Assembly: GCA_965219005.1 (NCBI GenBank)
Contig: CBDCMS010000004.1
Location: forward strand, 310,001-374,000
Source of the DNA: CAUZIZ01 sp965219005
GTDB lineage: Bacteria > Acidobacteriota > UBA6911 > RPQK01 > JAJDTT01
DNA length: 64,000 nucleotides
Reading direction: 5' to 3'
In this document: positions 51,633 to 61,091 of the stretch, piece after piece
Position numbering within the stretch: the first letter of the stretch is position 1
How the letters are laid out: every line of letters starts with the position of its first letter
Translations under genes and position numbers: made by a program
The notes under the pieces: generated by a model
What the model saw: only the letters and a program-made list of their open reading frames with translations
Told to the model about the DNA's origin: nothing
Database searches by the model: none

Positions 51633-53917
51633 CGTCTTGCTCCCATGGGATTCGCTTTGATTGGTTTCGGAACTCCCCGTCCGCAAGGGCAATCTCCTTG
51701 GAAATCGCTCCAGAGAATGGAGTCGCCCGAGATAAGGGTGTCGCTCCACAAGATGGAATCACTCCACAAGATGGAATCACTCCACATAATGGAATCGCTC
51801 CACAAGATGGAATCACTCCACAGGATGGAGTCGCTCCAGAGGATGGAGTCGGCCAGGATCACGGAGTCGCTCCACAAGATGGAATCGCTCCACAGGATGG
51901 AGTCGCTCCAGAGGATGCTGTTCCCCCAAAGGCCCGCGCTCGGATCCACCAGGTCGCTGTAGACGACCCGGTCACCGAAGGCAAAGGCTCCACCTGACCA
52001 CACCTCCTCGTCGCCCTGTTCTCCGTGTAGCAACCAGTAGGGTGGAACATTGACCAGAAGCTGTTGTCCCGGCACGTCCACAACCCCAGCCAGCTTTACA
52101 GCGGTGTAGGCGTTCAAGAAGCCGTTGCCCTGCTCCAGCGGATGCAGATTGTTCATCTTGGTCGCCGTCAAGAGCAGGATGGTCTTGATGAGATTCGGAT
52201 TCAGGGCGGGATTCGCCTCCAGCATCAGCGCCACAGTCCCTGTCACGAAAGCCGTGGCCATGCTGGTCCCAGACAAGGTCATATGGTTGCCATCGATGAT
52301 GAGTCCGGGGTGATTGGTGCTGATCCTACAGTTGTCCGCCTTGAACGACGGAATCGCGTTTCCAGGCGCTACCAGATCGGGTTTGAACAGACCGTCAGGG
52401 AGCGAGTAGCCGCGAGAGGAGTAGGTAGTGGCAATGTCATCGGTATGAGTAACCGTGCCTTGCGTGTTGACGGCTCCCACCGTGATCACAGAGGGATCGG
52501 TGCCGGGGCTGGTAATTCCCCCCCAGACTTCTGGGTAGTCGAGCGACTTGCCCAGGTTGCCGGCAGAGGCCACTGTTACGATTCCCGCCGCAACCATTTC
52601 CCTGACTGCTTGACAGAGCGGATCGGTCTCGAAGGACTCCATTGCCGCATGCCCCACTGAGAGATTGGCAACTCGTATGTTGTATTTCTCGCCGTACTTG
52701 ATGACCCAGTCGATGGCGGCAATCAGGTTGCTGGTGAACCCGTTGCCATCCTCATCGATCACCTTGATGCTCACCAGATCAACGAGAGGACCGACCCCGG
52801 TGTACTGATCGGAGCCTGTTTGGCTGGCCAGAAAAGTGTTGGCAGCAACTCCCTGGCCGCCCACGACCCCCGCCACGTGAGTCCCGTGTCCGAACCCATC
52901 GCGGTTCAGGCGGTCCTCGGTTTTGGGTACTCCGCTGGTAAAGTCGATCTGATGCGTAACCCTCCTGCCGAAACCGGGATGGCTCTTATCAATCCCCGAG
53001 TCGAACACCGCCACCGTCACACCGCTGCCGCGACGTATTGGTAGAGTTCTCTCGGGCGTCTCCGGAGCGGGGAGAATTGGGGTCGGTTCTGCCGGTCCGA
53101 TCAGCATGTTCACGGGACCGGGAAAGGGAACTGGCTGGGGTAGGGGTTGGGGCAGGGGTTGGACACGAAGATCAACCTCCTGCCGAAGCCGCGCGATTCC
53201 GATGGCCCCAGTGTAGGGATTGACGGGGACGAGGGTTTCCGGCATTGCCGTCGGGCCAGCAGTAGTGTGCAGAGGCATGTCGAGCGTGATGTAGTCGACG
53301 CCGGGGGAACTCAGCACCTCGCGAACCTGCTTGACCGTCATCCTGCCCGCATGTCCGTTCACTCGCGCCAGGGCTTTGGCCTGCGCCAAACCTGTCGGGA
53401 CCCCTCTTGTTTGGTAGGAATCCGGGTTGGATTGAATGATGACCTGAATCTGGGCGTCGAGATCGTTATTGGCTTCATAGGAGGCCAGAAGCCGGTCCAG
53501 GGCCGGAGCGATCCTGGTTTTGGGACCTTCTGAATTCCCGACGTTGCCCCGCGGACGACGCCCCTAAAGGGACTCGGTCCTCTTGGCGCCGGCTGCGCCA
53601 GTGGCGAGGCGCCGATATCTTGACGACTTCTCGACTCTTTTTTTGCTGGAGCCGAGACGATCCCGCGGATGGCCGCCGCTAACCCCCTGGGGGTTCGGGA
53701 TTCCAAACCTCTCTAGATCGTGGTTGCGACTGGTTTTGACGGTGGAGAACTGCCTGCTCTCTTGGGGTCCAGGAGCTGTAAAGTGAGATGCCGCCTGGTC
53801 CTCCGCCTCAAAAGTTGAACCATCGGGTGCGGAGAAAAAAAGAACGAAGTAGGCAGCAAACGCTAAGACAAAGACAAATCTGGTTATGCACTTAACTCCG
53901 GAAAAAGTCACCACCAC
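51629..53917 (-). CDS. S8 subtilisin-family protease with SILWSD repeat tail (5' end hit by IS1595, in-frame TAG)
   Basis: The clean frame from about 53560 to 51629 encodes an I9-like prodomain (TRIAPALDRLLASYEANNDL, IQVIIQSNPD), the triad Asp in VAVFDSGIDKSHP, His in FGHGTHVAGVVGG and Ser in LSGTSMATAFVTG, and a tail of SILWSD hexads. In the same frame an amber codon at 53564-53566 is preceded by a signal peptide (FVFVLAFAAYFVLFF) and linker that now starts at GTG 53917 inside the IS1595 end. The original start appears to be ATG 54915 beyond the IS, with GGAGG before it. Upstream partner of the coupled subtilase at 49815. The first good internal start for the catalytic part is near 53389. 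Confidence 0.8.
51672..51935 (-). repeat. 18-bp coding tandem repeats encoding SILWSD
   Basis: About twelve hexads: nine SILWSD, one SIMWSD and two degenerate (SVILAD, TLISGD). The + strand shows the 18-bp period as GACTCCATCTTGTGGAG-like text inverted. Parallel to, but with a different consensus from, the GVFWSD array of the downstream protease. Confidence 0.9.
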
Positions 53918-54880
53918 CTAGTAAAAAAGGTGAGAGACAGGAGGTGAGTGGATGTACGAAAAGATGAATTTGTTGGAGTTTCAAGAGCGTTTTGCCACAG
54001 AAGAAGCTTGTCTGAGTTACCTGATGCAGAAACGCTGGCCGGAAGGATTTGTCTGTCCCCGTTGTGGGGGTCAAGGAGGCTACTGGTTGCAGCACCGGCG
54101 ATTGATGGAGTGTCGCCAATGCCGGTATCAGGCTTCTTCCACCGCCGGGACGATTTTCCACAAGACGCGGGTGCCCCTGAGATATTGGTTTTGGACCATC
54201 TTCTTGATGAGCCGTTGCAAAGCGGGCTACTCGATGAAGGGACTGCAGAAGCTGCTGGGAATCGGAAGCTATCGGACGGTCTGGATGATGGGACATAAGA
54301 TCCGACAAGCCATGGCCAAACGTAATGACTGCTACCAATTAAGTCACCTGGTGGAGCTGGATGACTCTTTCTTTGGAGGCCGACGACGAGGGAGAAATCG
54401 TCGGGGTCGCAAGCGAGGACGAGGGACCGAAGGCAAGGCCAAAGTTCTGGCCGCGGTGGAGATAACGAAAGCCGGGGGGCCGAGGTTTCTAAGTCTGGAT
54501 GTGGTCGATGACATAACCAGCGACAATGTGAAGCGGGTCGCCTGGGCGAGGATCGACCCCGGAGCTCAGATCCGAAGCGACGCCTATCACGCGTTTGTCG
54601 GTTTAGCTCAAGCCGGCTACCAGCATGAACGCGTCCGGCTCGAGTGGGTGGGGATGGGTTTTGAACAGTTCCCATGGGTTCACACCCTCATTTCCAACTG
54701 CAAGACTCAGCTCCAAGGGACTCAGAAAGCGGTCAGCCTCAAGCACCTTCAACGTTACCTGGCTGAGTTTTGTTACCGTTTCAATCGTCGTTTCTGGGAA
54801 TCCGAGCTCTTCGACCGTCTCCTGACAGCCTGTTCGCTCTATCCCACCGTCACCTATCCGGAGTTAAGTGCATAACCAGA
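53879..54880 (+). mobile_element. IS1595-family insertion sequence with 8-bp target duplication
   Basis: 1002 bp. Perfect 24-bp terminal inverted repeats lie at 53879-53902 and 54857-54880 (begin TCTGGTTATGCACTTAAC). Target duplication AAGACAAA is at 53871-53878 and 54881-54888, the 8-bp size typical of this family. It is inserted in the signal-peptide codons of the subtilase gene, antiparallel to it. Confidence 0.95.
53952..54875 (+). CDS. IS1595-family transposase
   Basis: 307 residues. An N-terminal zinc ribbon (CPRCGGQGGYW, then MECRQCRYQ) is followed by the ISXO2-like DDE/N domain with HLVELDDSFFGGRRRGRNRR, LDVVDDITSDNVKRVAW, IRSDAYHAFVGL, and HTLISNCKTQLQGTQKAVS then YLAEFCYRFNRRFWE. 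Full length and apparently intact. The stop lies inside the right inverted repeat. Confidence 0.95.
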   Translation: MYEKMNLLEFQERFATEEACLSYLMQKRWPEGFVCPRCGGQGGYWLQHRRLMECRQCRYQASSTAGTIFHKTRVPLRYWFWTIFLMSRCKAGYSMKGLQKLLGIGSYRTVWMMGHKIRQAMAKRNDCYQLSHLVELDDSFFGGRRRGRNRRGRKRGRGTEGKAKVLAAVEITKAGGPRFLSLDVVDDITSDNVKRVAWARIDPGAQIRSDAYHAFVGLAQAGYQHERVRLEWVGMGFEQFPWVHTLISNCKTQLQGTQKAVSLKHLQRYLAEFCYRFNRRFWESELFDRLLTACSLYPTVTYPELSA

Positions 54881-54888
54881 AAGACAAA

Positions 54889-55276
54889 TGAAAATCGAAA
54901 TGCAGGACGCTTCATCACGAAAACCTCCACAGGTTTCGCGAATCCACTTTCGGCAACTGATCAACCCTATCGCCTAGGCGACGTAGGTCTCAGCTTTGCG
55001 CCCCGTGCCTTTCGCGCACAGGTAGCCTTTTTCGCTGTGGCTTGCGAAACTAAGCAGTTATGAAAGAACTGTGAATATTGACTTCAAGATTCCCTTCCTC
55101 ACGCACTCCTTTTCGGACGGAAGAGGGAAAACTTTAGGGCAAGCTGGGGAGACGAGATTGAGCTCACGGTGAGACGGGAGCGCAATCACTCCCGGGCCGA
55201 AAAGCCACTAAAATCAACGCAGGCAAGATCGACTCGAAGCCCCGACACTCTCGCTTTCATGAGAAGATACTGATGG
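54889..55276. other. Intergenic region beyond the IS1595 element
   Basis: The part at 54889-54930 contains, on the minus strand, the orphaned original start (ATG 54915, with GGAGG about 8 bases upstream) and first codons of the subtilase (MKRPAFRFSF). The rest shows no gene. Confidence 0.55.
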
Positions 55277-55459
55277 TTGGTAGCACAGTGGTCAGCGGGA
55301 GGACCCAGCTATCCGAACCACACTGATCTATGCCGCCGCGCGTACGCAGCGGTCTACGGCGCAGAGAATCTAAAGCACGTCGAGCCCTGGAAGACGTCAA
55401 GCCTCGCATCGGAGACACCGGACTACCAATTCGAGTTGATTGAACCGCCAACCTCCTAG
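55277..55459 (+). pseudogene. Short C-terminal fragment of an unidentified protein
   Basis: 60 codons (VAQWSAGGPSYPNHTDLCRR, AYAAVYGAENLKHVEPWKTS, DYQFELIEPPTS) look coding by composition, with no upstream continuation in any frame and no ribosome site. Convergent with the sialidase-like gene, ending 4 bases into it. Family not recognised. Confidence 0.3.
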
Positions 55460-56718
55460 GTAGCGAGTGACCAGCGCGTGGCGTGGATGCTGACCTTCTC
55501 GCCGGGCTGGTCGATCTGGTAGTAGACCGTGAGGAGCTCCCGGGGCTCGATCTCGGCCGTGGCCGGATAACCCATGTCGGTGTTGGGCGCATCGTCCCGC
55601 AGGGTAATTTCCTGGTCCAGGGGCCAGGTTCTCCCGCCATCGTCGGAGACACAGGCCCTGCAGCCGAAGGGCTCGGCTCGCCGTCCGTAGGTGCACAGGA
55701 GGCGCCCGTCGTTGAGGATCAGCAAGTGACCTGGCTGGTCGTAGCCGTACAGTGGAGTGGCTTGGGGATTGCTCCAGGTCCGGCCTCCGTCCAGTGAGCG
55801 GCTGGCATAGTTGTAGCCGATGCTCAGATGGTGGGTGCGCAGGATGCAGTAGATCTCATCCTCTGCCACTTCGGCGATGTGGGGCTCGGTGAAGCCGTAT
55901 TTCTCGAGGTCCTCCTCCGACACCGGAAGACTGCCAATCTGACGCCAGGAGCGGGCCTCGTCGTCGGACGCGCAGCAGACGATCGCCGGACTCCCCTCGA
56001 GCTCTGCTGTGCCCACGTAGAGGAGTCTCGAGTCCTGAAGCTGGATGGGACCGTGGGGGGCTGAGGCGATGCTGTCGACGGCAGCTTCCCAGGTCTGTCC
56101 CCCGTCGGTCGAGCGACGAGTCCAACTACCAAGCCACCTCTGCCGGGTCTCCTCCGACAGCTTCCGGCAGTGGCGCTCCCAGCCGTCGATCTGATGGTCG
56201 GCCCACCTCTTCATCCCTCGGTAGTAATCGAGCTTCTCCCAGGTCTTGACGGTGAACCAGCTGACGACCAGAGTCCCCGACTGGAGCACGAGCAGGCCGG
56301 CATCCCGGTCATCAAGCGGCGTGCTGTTGATGCTTTCGGGCATGGACCAGGTGACTCCGCGATCCTGACTGCGGATCATCTCGGTTTTGCCGTAGGGACA
56401 GACGTGCTCTTCCCGGTCTCCCGAGAAGACGACCAGGAGATCGCCTTCGGCGCTTCGCGCGATGGAGGGCCAGGCAGGGTAGTTGTCGGGCTCCTTGCAG
56501 ATGGCCTTGCTCCAGCGGATGGTGGCAGCGGAGCCCGTCACTTGGGTTTCGGCCTGGGGTTTGGAGGCTTGGTCTGTCGGAGATCCTTCCTCCTGCTTGC
56601 CGGATCCGCGGCAAGCCTGCATCAGGGATAGGGCGGCGGCTGTACTCAGGCCGCCCAGAAACTCCCGGCGCGTCCGGTGTTTCGAGCTCGACACCGTAAT
56701 TGTCTCCGCCAAGCGCAC
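55456..56718 (-). CDS. Sialidase-like (Asp-box/BNR) secreted protein with Tat signal
   Basis: 420 residues. Tat-type signal RRTRREFLGGLS-like (HRTRREFLGGLSTAAALSLM). It then folds as a six-blade propeller with Asp-box motifs SQDRGVTWSMP, STDGGQTWEAAV, SLDGGRTWSNPQ and SDDGGRTWPLDQ, plus WPSIARSAEGDLLVVFSGDR at the start. These features place it in the exo-alpha-sialidase-like superfamily. The true glycan target is unknown, and most environmental members are uncharacterised. No operon partner on this strand. Confidence 0.88.
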   Translation of the reverse strand: MRLAETITVSSSKHRTRREFLGGLSTAAALSLMQACRGSGKQEEGSPTDQASKPQAETQVTGSAATIRWSKAICKEPDNYPAWPSIARSAEGDLLVVFSGDREEHVCPYGKTEMIRSQDRGVTWSMPESINSTPLDDRDAGLLVLQSGTLVVSWFTVKTWEKLDYYRGMKRWADHQIDGWERHCRKLSEETRQRWLGSWTRRSTDGGQTWEAAVDSIASAPHGPIQLQDSRLLYVGTAELEGSPAIVCCASDDEARSWRQIGSLPVSEEDLEKYGFTEPHIAEVAEDEIYCILRTHHLSIGYNYASRSLDGGRTWSNPQATPLYGYDQPGHLLILNDGRLLCTYGRRAEPFGCRACVSDDGGRTWPLDQEITLRDDAPNTDMGYPATAEIEPRELLTVYYQIDQPGEKVSIHATRWSLAT

Positions 56719-57037
56719 TTTCTTCCTCGAGCCTCCTCCCTAGCGCAGCCAGCCCCGGGTTCTTGTCTGCTGGCGACGATCAAGTAACCTATAGATTTTA
56801 GCAGGAGGGTCTGTCCCATTGCCCCTAGCAGCTGGACATGGGACGGAGGGGACTCCCTACGAGCTTCACCCTGATGTTGGCGGATCTGGCCAGGTTTTTG
56901 AGGCCTGTGATAGTCGGTATCGGACAGAAAAAGTCCGATTTGTTCGGGGGCGATCTACTCTGGCACTGTTTATCAGATCTCGGCTATTACAGGTTAAACC
57001 CCAACCCAGAGCCTCCGAAGAGGTGTAGGATTCTTCT
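56719..57037. other. Intergenic region between divergent genes
   Basis: 319 bp between the sialidase-like and FAD oxidoreductase genes, so promoters for both probably lie here. A TCGGAC-AGAAAAA-GTCCGA hairpin is at 56918-56936. No gene. Confidence 0.5.
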
Positions 57038-58699
57038 ATGTTCGGTACACCCGAAGAATCGGGGGATTCCCGTACCACCGAGGTGCTGGTCTATGGCGGT
57101 ACCGCTGGTGGTGTTGCCGCCGCCATCGCCGCCGCCCGAGCCGGATGCGACGTTCTGTTGGTGGAATCTAGCGCCCATATCGGGGGTATGATGGCCTCTG
57201 GACTGGGTGCGATCGATCTTCTTCGCTTCAACGCCGTCGGAGGAATCTTCAGAGAATTCTTGGACAAAGTCCGTCACTTCTACGATGGGACCTACGGGGA
57301 GAGTTCCGAACAGTACCGCCTCACCTGGGGAGGTGTCTTCATGGAACCGCACGTGGCCGAGATCATCCTGGAGCAGATGGTGGAGGCCGAATCCCTGGTG
57401 CGAGTGCTCAAGAGGACCCCCCTGGTGGGTGCTCTTTTGGAGGAGCAGCGGCTCCTGGGAGCACGATTCCGGGACGGTGATCGCCCTCTTGAGGTTCGAG
57501 CCCAAGTAGCCATCGATGCCACCTACGAGGGGGACCTTGCGGCCGCGGCCGGGGCAGCCTACCGCGTCGGCAGGGAGGGCCGCAGTGACCACGATGAGAG
57601 CCTGGCCGGTAGTCTTTTCTTCGACTGGCGCTTCAACCGTCAAGAGATTCTTCCCCAGAGCACGGGCGAGTCCAGCGGCTATGTGCAGGCCTATTGCTTT
57701 CGTGAGACCTTGACGGATGACCCGGCCCGGCGCCTTCCCCTGGACAAGCCCGACGGCTACGCTGACTTTGTGCCGCTGTACCGGTCGCTCTAAAAGGATC
57801 TGGAGATGGGACGGGTTCGTAAGCTGCGGGATATCATCTGGATCGATCCTATCCCGAACCGGAAGTGGTGCACCAATGGCCACATCGAGGCCCTGACCAG
57901 TCTGAATATCAGCGAGTGGAACCAAGCCTGGCCCGACGCGAATCGACACGTGCGGGAGGAACTCGAGGGGCGTTTTCGTCAATATTCGCAAGGCCTATGG
58001 TATTTCCTCCAACACGATCCTGGACTGCCACGGGGGATCCGGACCGAGGCTCAGAGCTTCGGGTTGTGCCCGGATGAGTATCCGGACGAGGGGCACTATC
58101 CCTGGCAGCTGTACATCCGGGAGGCGAGGAGAATCGTGGGTGAGTCTGTCATCACCCAGCATGATTCGGTGCCTGAGCCGGGCAAAAAACGGCCCCGCGG
58201 GCAGCGGGATGGCATCGGTGTGTATGACCACAGCTTCGATTCACATCCCTGCCGTTCTCGGGGTGGGGCTGGCTCCACCTGGACCGACGATGGATTCGAA
58301 GTGTTGGAAGGAGCCATCTGGTACCGGAACAAGCTTGAGTCGCTGAACCGGCCGGCCTCGGTGCCCTACGGTGCCATCGTCCCAGAGAAGATCGACGGAC
58401 TGTTGGTCCCTGTTGCCCTCTCGGCGACCCACGTGGCCTATTCGGCGGTACGGATGGAACCCCTGTTTATGGCGACGGGTCAGGCAGGCGGGACGGCGGC
58501 CGCCCTGGCCATCGCCGAGGCAGTGCCGCCCCGGAGAATCCAGGTCGACCAGCTTCAGGAGCGGTTGGTCAGGGCAGGTCAGGTGCTGGTCTACTTCGAT
58601 GACCTTTCATTGCATCACCCAGATTTCGCAGAAATCCAGCTGGCGGCGGTCGCCAGGGATCTTCCCGATTTCCAACTGTCTACGCTGACAAGCTCTTGA
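57038..58699 (+). CDS. FAD-dependent oxidoreductase (PF12831 type), split by an in-frame TAA
   Basis: Residues 1-251 begin with TEVLVYGGTAGGVAAAIAAA, the FAD-binding GxxGG motif, then LLVESSAHIGGMMASGLGAI. At 57791-57793 the frame meets TAA (PLYRSL-stop), and directly after it, in the same frame, reads KDLEMGRVRKLRDIIWIDPI, then PNRKWCTNGHIEAL and continues to 58699 with VPYGAIVPEKIDGLLVPVAL, then MATGQAGGTAAALA. A single base (TTA to TAA, Leu) explains the break. Family members are common in glycan-degrading soil and marine bacteria and are often annotated xanthan lyase by association. The intact product would be about 553 residues. Confidence 0.8.
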
Positions 58700-58976
58700 C
58701 GGACGCGAGAATCGCTGCAGTTCCACCGGGACCGGCCCGCCGAAACGCTGACCCTGGGCTCCGAGAGGATGAATCCGAGCCACCAGCACCTGGACCGTCG
58801 CTTTCCCACACCACGACGAAGCTACTGCCGGTCGCCACCGCTGGATCTTCCTGGCCACTGGTGCTGAAGGAGTTGACCTGAAACTCACTGCCTTGGGGAT
58901 TCTGGGCCTGGCTGGGCACGGTGCTCCAGAGAAGCACCGCCGTAATCAGATAGAATCTCTTTCTCAGCTGCGTCAT
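58680..58976 (-). pseudogene. N-terminus of a secreted EFQVNS-repeat protein, broken
   Basis: From ATG 58976: a signal peptide (FYLITAVLLWSTVPSQAQNP), then GSEFQVNSFSTSGQEDPAVA, then SFVVVWESDGPGAGG, after which the frame is lost. An adjacent frame carries LGAQGQRFGG, the next part of the same repeat unit, so a frameshift truncates the gene after about 75 residues. Related to the fragment at 14716-14850. Confidence 0.55.
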
Positions 58977-59167
58977 TTCTGAACCCTTCCGGGTAGCCTT
59001 GGACGTTTGACGCAGTCTCTTAAGGCCGTTGACTTCAAAGTCAAAGAGGGTCTGGGGGCTAGAAGGCATTTCCAGAGCGGATGGCGCTCCGTCGCTTTGA
59101 AGCGATGCCCATCACCGACTAGAGCAAGCCGTGGGTGAAGGCGGCGGCGCTTCAAGCTGGCGTGCGG

Positions 59168-60658
59168 TCAATACGTTGCCACGCGCTCCGCGCCCGGACT
59201 GATCGTTGCCATAACCGCATCAATGTGGCTGCGCATCCGGGTTAGCCCCAACTGCGCCATTGATGGATCAGTCCACAGATTGGTGAACTCGCCGGGGTCT
59301 GCGTCCAGATCGAACAACTCGGTCAGGTTGTCTTCGCGGTGATACAGCACCATCTTGTAACGACCGTCGTATGTCATGGTCGCCTGAGTGGGCGTATCAA
59401 AAGGACTGTATCCCAACGAATCGTAAAAGTCACAAACCACATGTGACCGGTGCCCGTTTGCGTCCGCGGCGCCCGCCAGCAGAGGTAACAACGATCGTCC
59501 CTGAATGTTTCGGGGAACATCGAGCCCAGCGGCGTCCAAGAGCGTCGGCGCAAGGTCGACTAACTCCACTAGCGCTTCGCTCCGCAAGTTTGATTGAAAG
59601 CGATCCGGCAGCGCCATGATCAGCGGCACATGGACCAGGCCCTCGAAGAACCGGCAGCCTTTGAAGATCAGCCCGTGGTCGCCCAATAATTCGCCGTGGT
59701 CGCTGTGGTAGAGAATGATCGTGTTGTTGAGCTGTCCCGATGATTGCAGGGCATCAATAATCCGGCCGAGCTCGTGATCGATGTGTTCGATCATGGCATA
59801 GTAGGCGGCTTTGATCGTCTGGCCGTTGAATTGTTCCGGGGCCTTGTAGGTGCGAGCCGACTGCGAATCGGCTGTGAGCTGCGACACTTCAGGCATGGGA
59901 CCGAATGGGTCGACTGCCTCGAGTTTCTGTGCACGGATTTTGTGGAACTGTTTCTGCCGCTCGAGGTCCGACTCGTGAAACAACGGTGGCGGAACGTCGG
60001 CCGGGTCGAAATGCGTGAGGAACTCCGGGGGTGGCGTGAACGGCGGATGCGGCGCAAATGGGTTGACGCTCATCAGCCACGGCCCGTCGCGCGGCTCGGT
60101 GAAGAAACGAATCGCCATCTCACTGCACCAAGTGACTTGCGTCAGCACGGCCGGCACTCCTGGGCCGCAAAAGCTTGGACAAGCTTCGTGCAATTCGTAC
60201 GGATCAACGCCCTTTTCGTCGCGAAGCCAACCGAAATACTCATTTTGCTCGTCGGCCTCGTCCGGGACTTGGAGATTGCTGTGATGAAACACGCGATAGC
60301 CGTCGTCGTATCGCCGCTCGCCGGCCTTGGCTGTGGAGAGATGGAGCTTGCCCGCCAGCCCGCAGTCATAACCACCGTCGGCCAGCAGCCGGGTCACCAG
60401 CTTTTCGCCGGACGGAAACCGGGCATGTCCGTTCCGGTAAACGTGCGTCGTCGCGGGATACCGTCCGGTGAGGAAACTCGAACGACTGGGAGTGCATATG
60501 GGATTCTGGCAATAGGCACGCGTGAAGCTGACGCCCCGCTCAACCAATCGATCCAGGTTGGGAGTGCGAGCCGCGGGGCAATTCAAAGCGTGAATCGTGT
60601 CGTAACGCTGGCCGTCGGCGCAGTACCAGAGAATGTTGGGGCGGCGGTTCTCGGCCAT
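59168..60658 (-). CDS. Formylglycine-dependent sulfatase
   Basis: 496 residues from ATG 60658; a longer frame to 60703 adds residues without family character. The N-terminus RPNILWYCADGQRYDTIHAL carries the metal-binding region with the second Asp of the usual DD replaced by Gly, as in CxDxQR-type relatives. The catalytic box CTPSRSSFLTGRYPATTHVY is C-x-P-x-R, so Cys would be converted to formylglycine. LYHSDHGELLGDHGLIFKG is the second metal site. No signal peptide is seen, so a cytoplasmic location or choline-sulfatase/type-I-like role is possible. Substrate unknown. Confidence 0.92.
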   Translation of the reverse strand: MAENRRPNILWYCADGQRYDTIHALNCPAARTPNLDRLVERGVSFTRAYCQNPICTPSRSSFLTGRYPATTHVYRNGHARFPSGEKLVTRLLADGGYDCGLAGKLHLSTAKAGERRYDDGYRVFHHSNLQVPDEADEQNEYFGWLRDEKGVDPYELHEACPSFCGPGVPAVLTQVTWCSEMAIRFFTEPRDGPWLMSVNPFAPHPPFTPPPEFLTHFDPADVPPPLFHESDLERQKQFHKIRAQKLEAVDPFGPMPEVSQLTADSQSARTYKAPEQFNGQTIKAAYYAMIEHIDHELGRIIDALQSSGQLNNTIILYHSDHGELLGDHGLIFKGCRFFEGLVHVPLIMALPDRFQSNLRSEALVELVDLAPTLLDAAGLDVPRNIQGRSLLPLLAGAADANGHRSHVVCDFYDSLGYSPFDTPTQATMTYDGRYKMVLYHREDNLTELFDLDADPGEFTNLWTDPSMAQLGLTRMRSHIDAVMATISPGAERVATY

Positions 60659-60767
60659 CGTTTCAGTTCCGCATTGAGAGCCCCGTCGGCAAGCGCTCAT
60701 CATATCCAGCCCGGAGACTGACGCCCACGGCGGGCAAATGCTTCCGCACGGTTATCTCACACCAAGC

Positions 60768-60814
60768 CACAAAGACACGAAGGACTACCCTACAATCTTC
60801 GTGTCTTCGTGTGA
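60768..60814. repeat. Intergenic palindrome AAAGACACGAAGG...CTTCGTGTCTTCGTG
   Basis: CACAAAGACACGAAG and CTTCGTGTCTTCGTGTG form an imperfect inverted repeat between the sulfatase start and the IS91 fragment. This ACACGAAG motif is a widespread intergenic repeat type. Confidence 0.5.
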
Positions 60815-61074
60815 AAAATAGCAATTTCCACCCTCATCTGCACACGCTGGTCCCCGATGGTGCTTGGGATCAGTCAGGAACACTGTACCAGATCTCCCAC
60901 GTCGACTCCGAGGTCCTGACCCGGCTCTTTGCCCACCACGTCCGGAAGATAAGGGCTCTCTCGCACGTTTCAGGTGAACGTCCGGTTCAATTCTTGACGC
61001 GGGCCACAAAGGACACCCTGTCCCTTGATTCCACCTTTGTCCTGGAACAGAATCGAAAAGTGAACTATCCCTAA
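60811..61074 (+). pseudogene. IS91-family transposase fragment
   Basis: 87 codons. SNFHPHLHTLVPDGAWDQSG, then ISHVDSEVLTRLFAHHV match the Y2-transposase segment with the HxH (HPHLH) metal motif and following helix. The remainder diverges (VRKIRALSHVSGERPVQFLT). Both ends are missing. A remnant only. Confidence 0.6.
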
Positions 61075-61091
61075 GATGTAAGGAGACGTTC

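Noticed and set aside
49862..51935. Periodic 18-bp DNA repeats that could be taken for a CRISPR array
   Set aside because: They are contiguous without spacers, in frame within two subtilase genes, and encode hexapeptides.
55265..55310. tRNA-like text (GGTTGGTAGCACAGTGGTCAGC)
   Set aside because: No cloverleaf can be drawn: the T-arm and acceptor pairing are missing, and the segment reads better as a short protein fragment.
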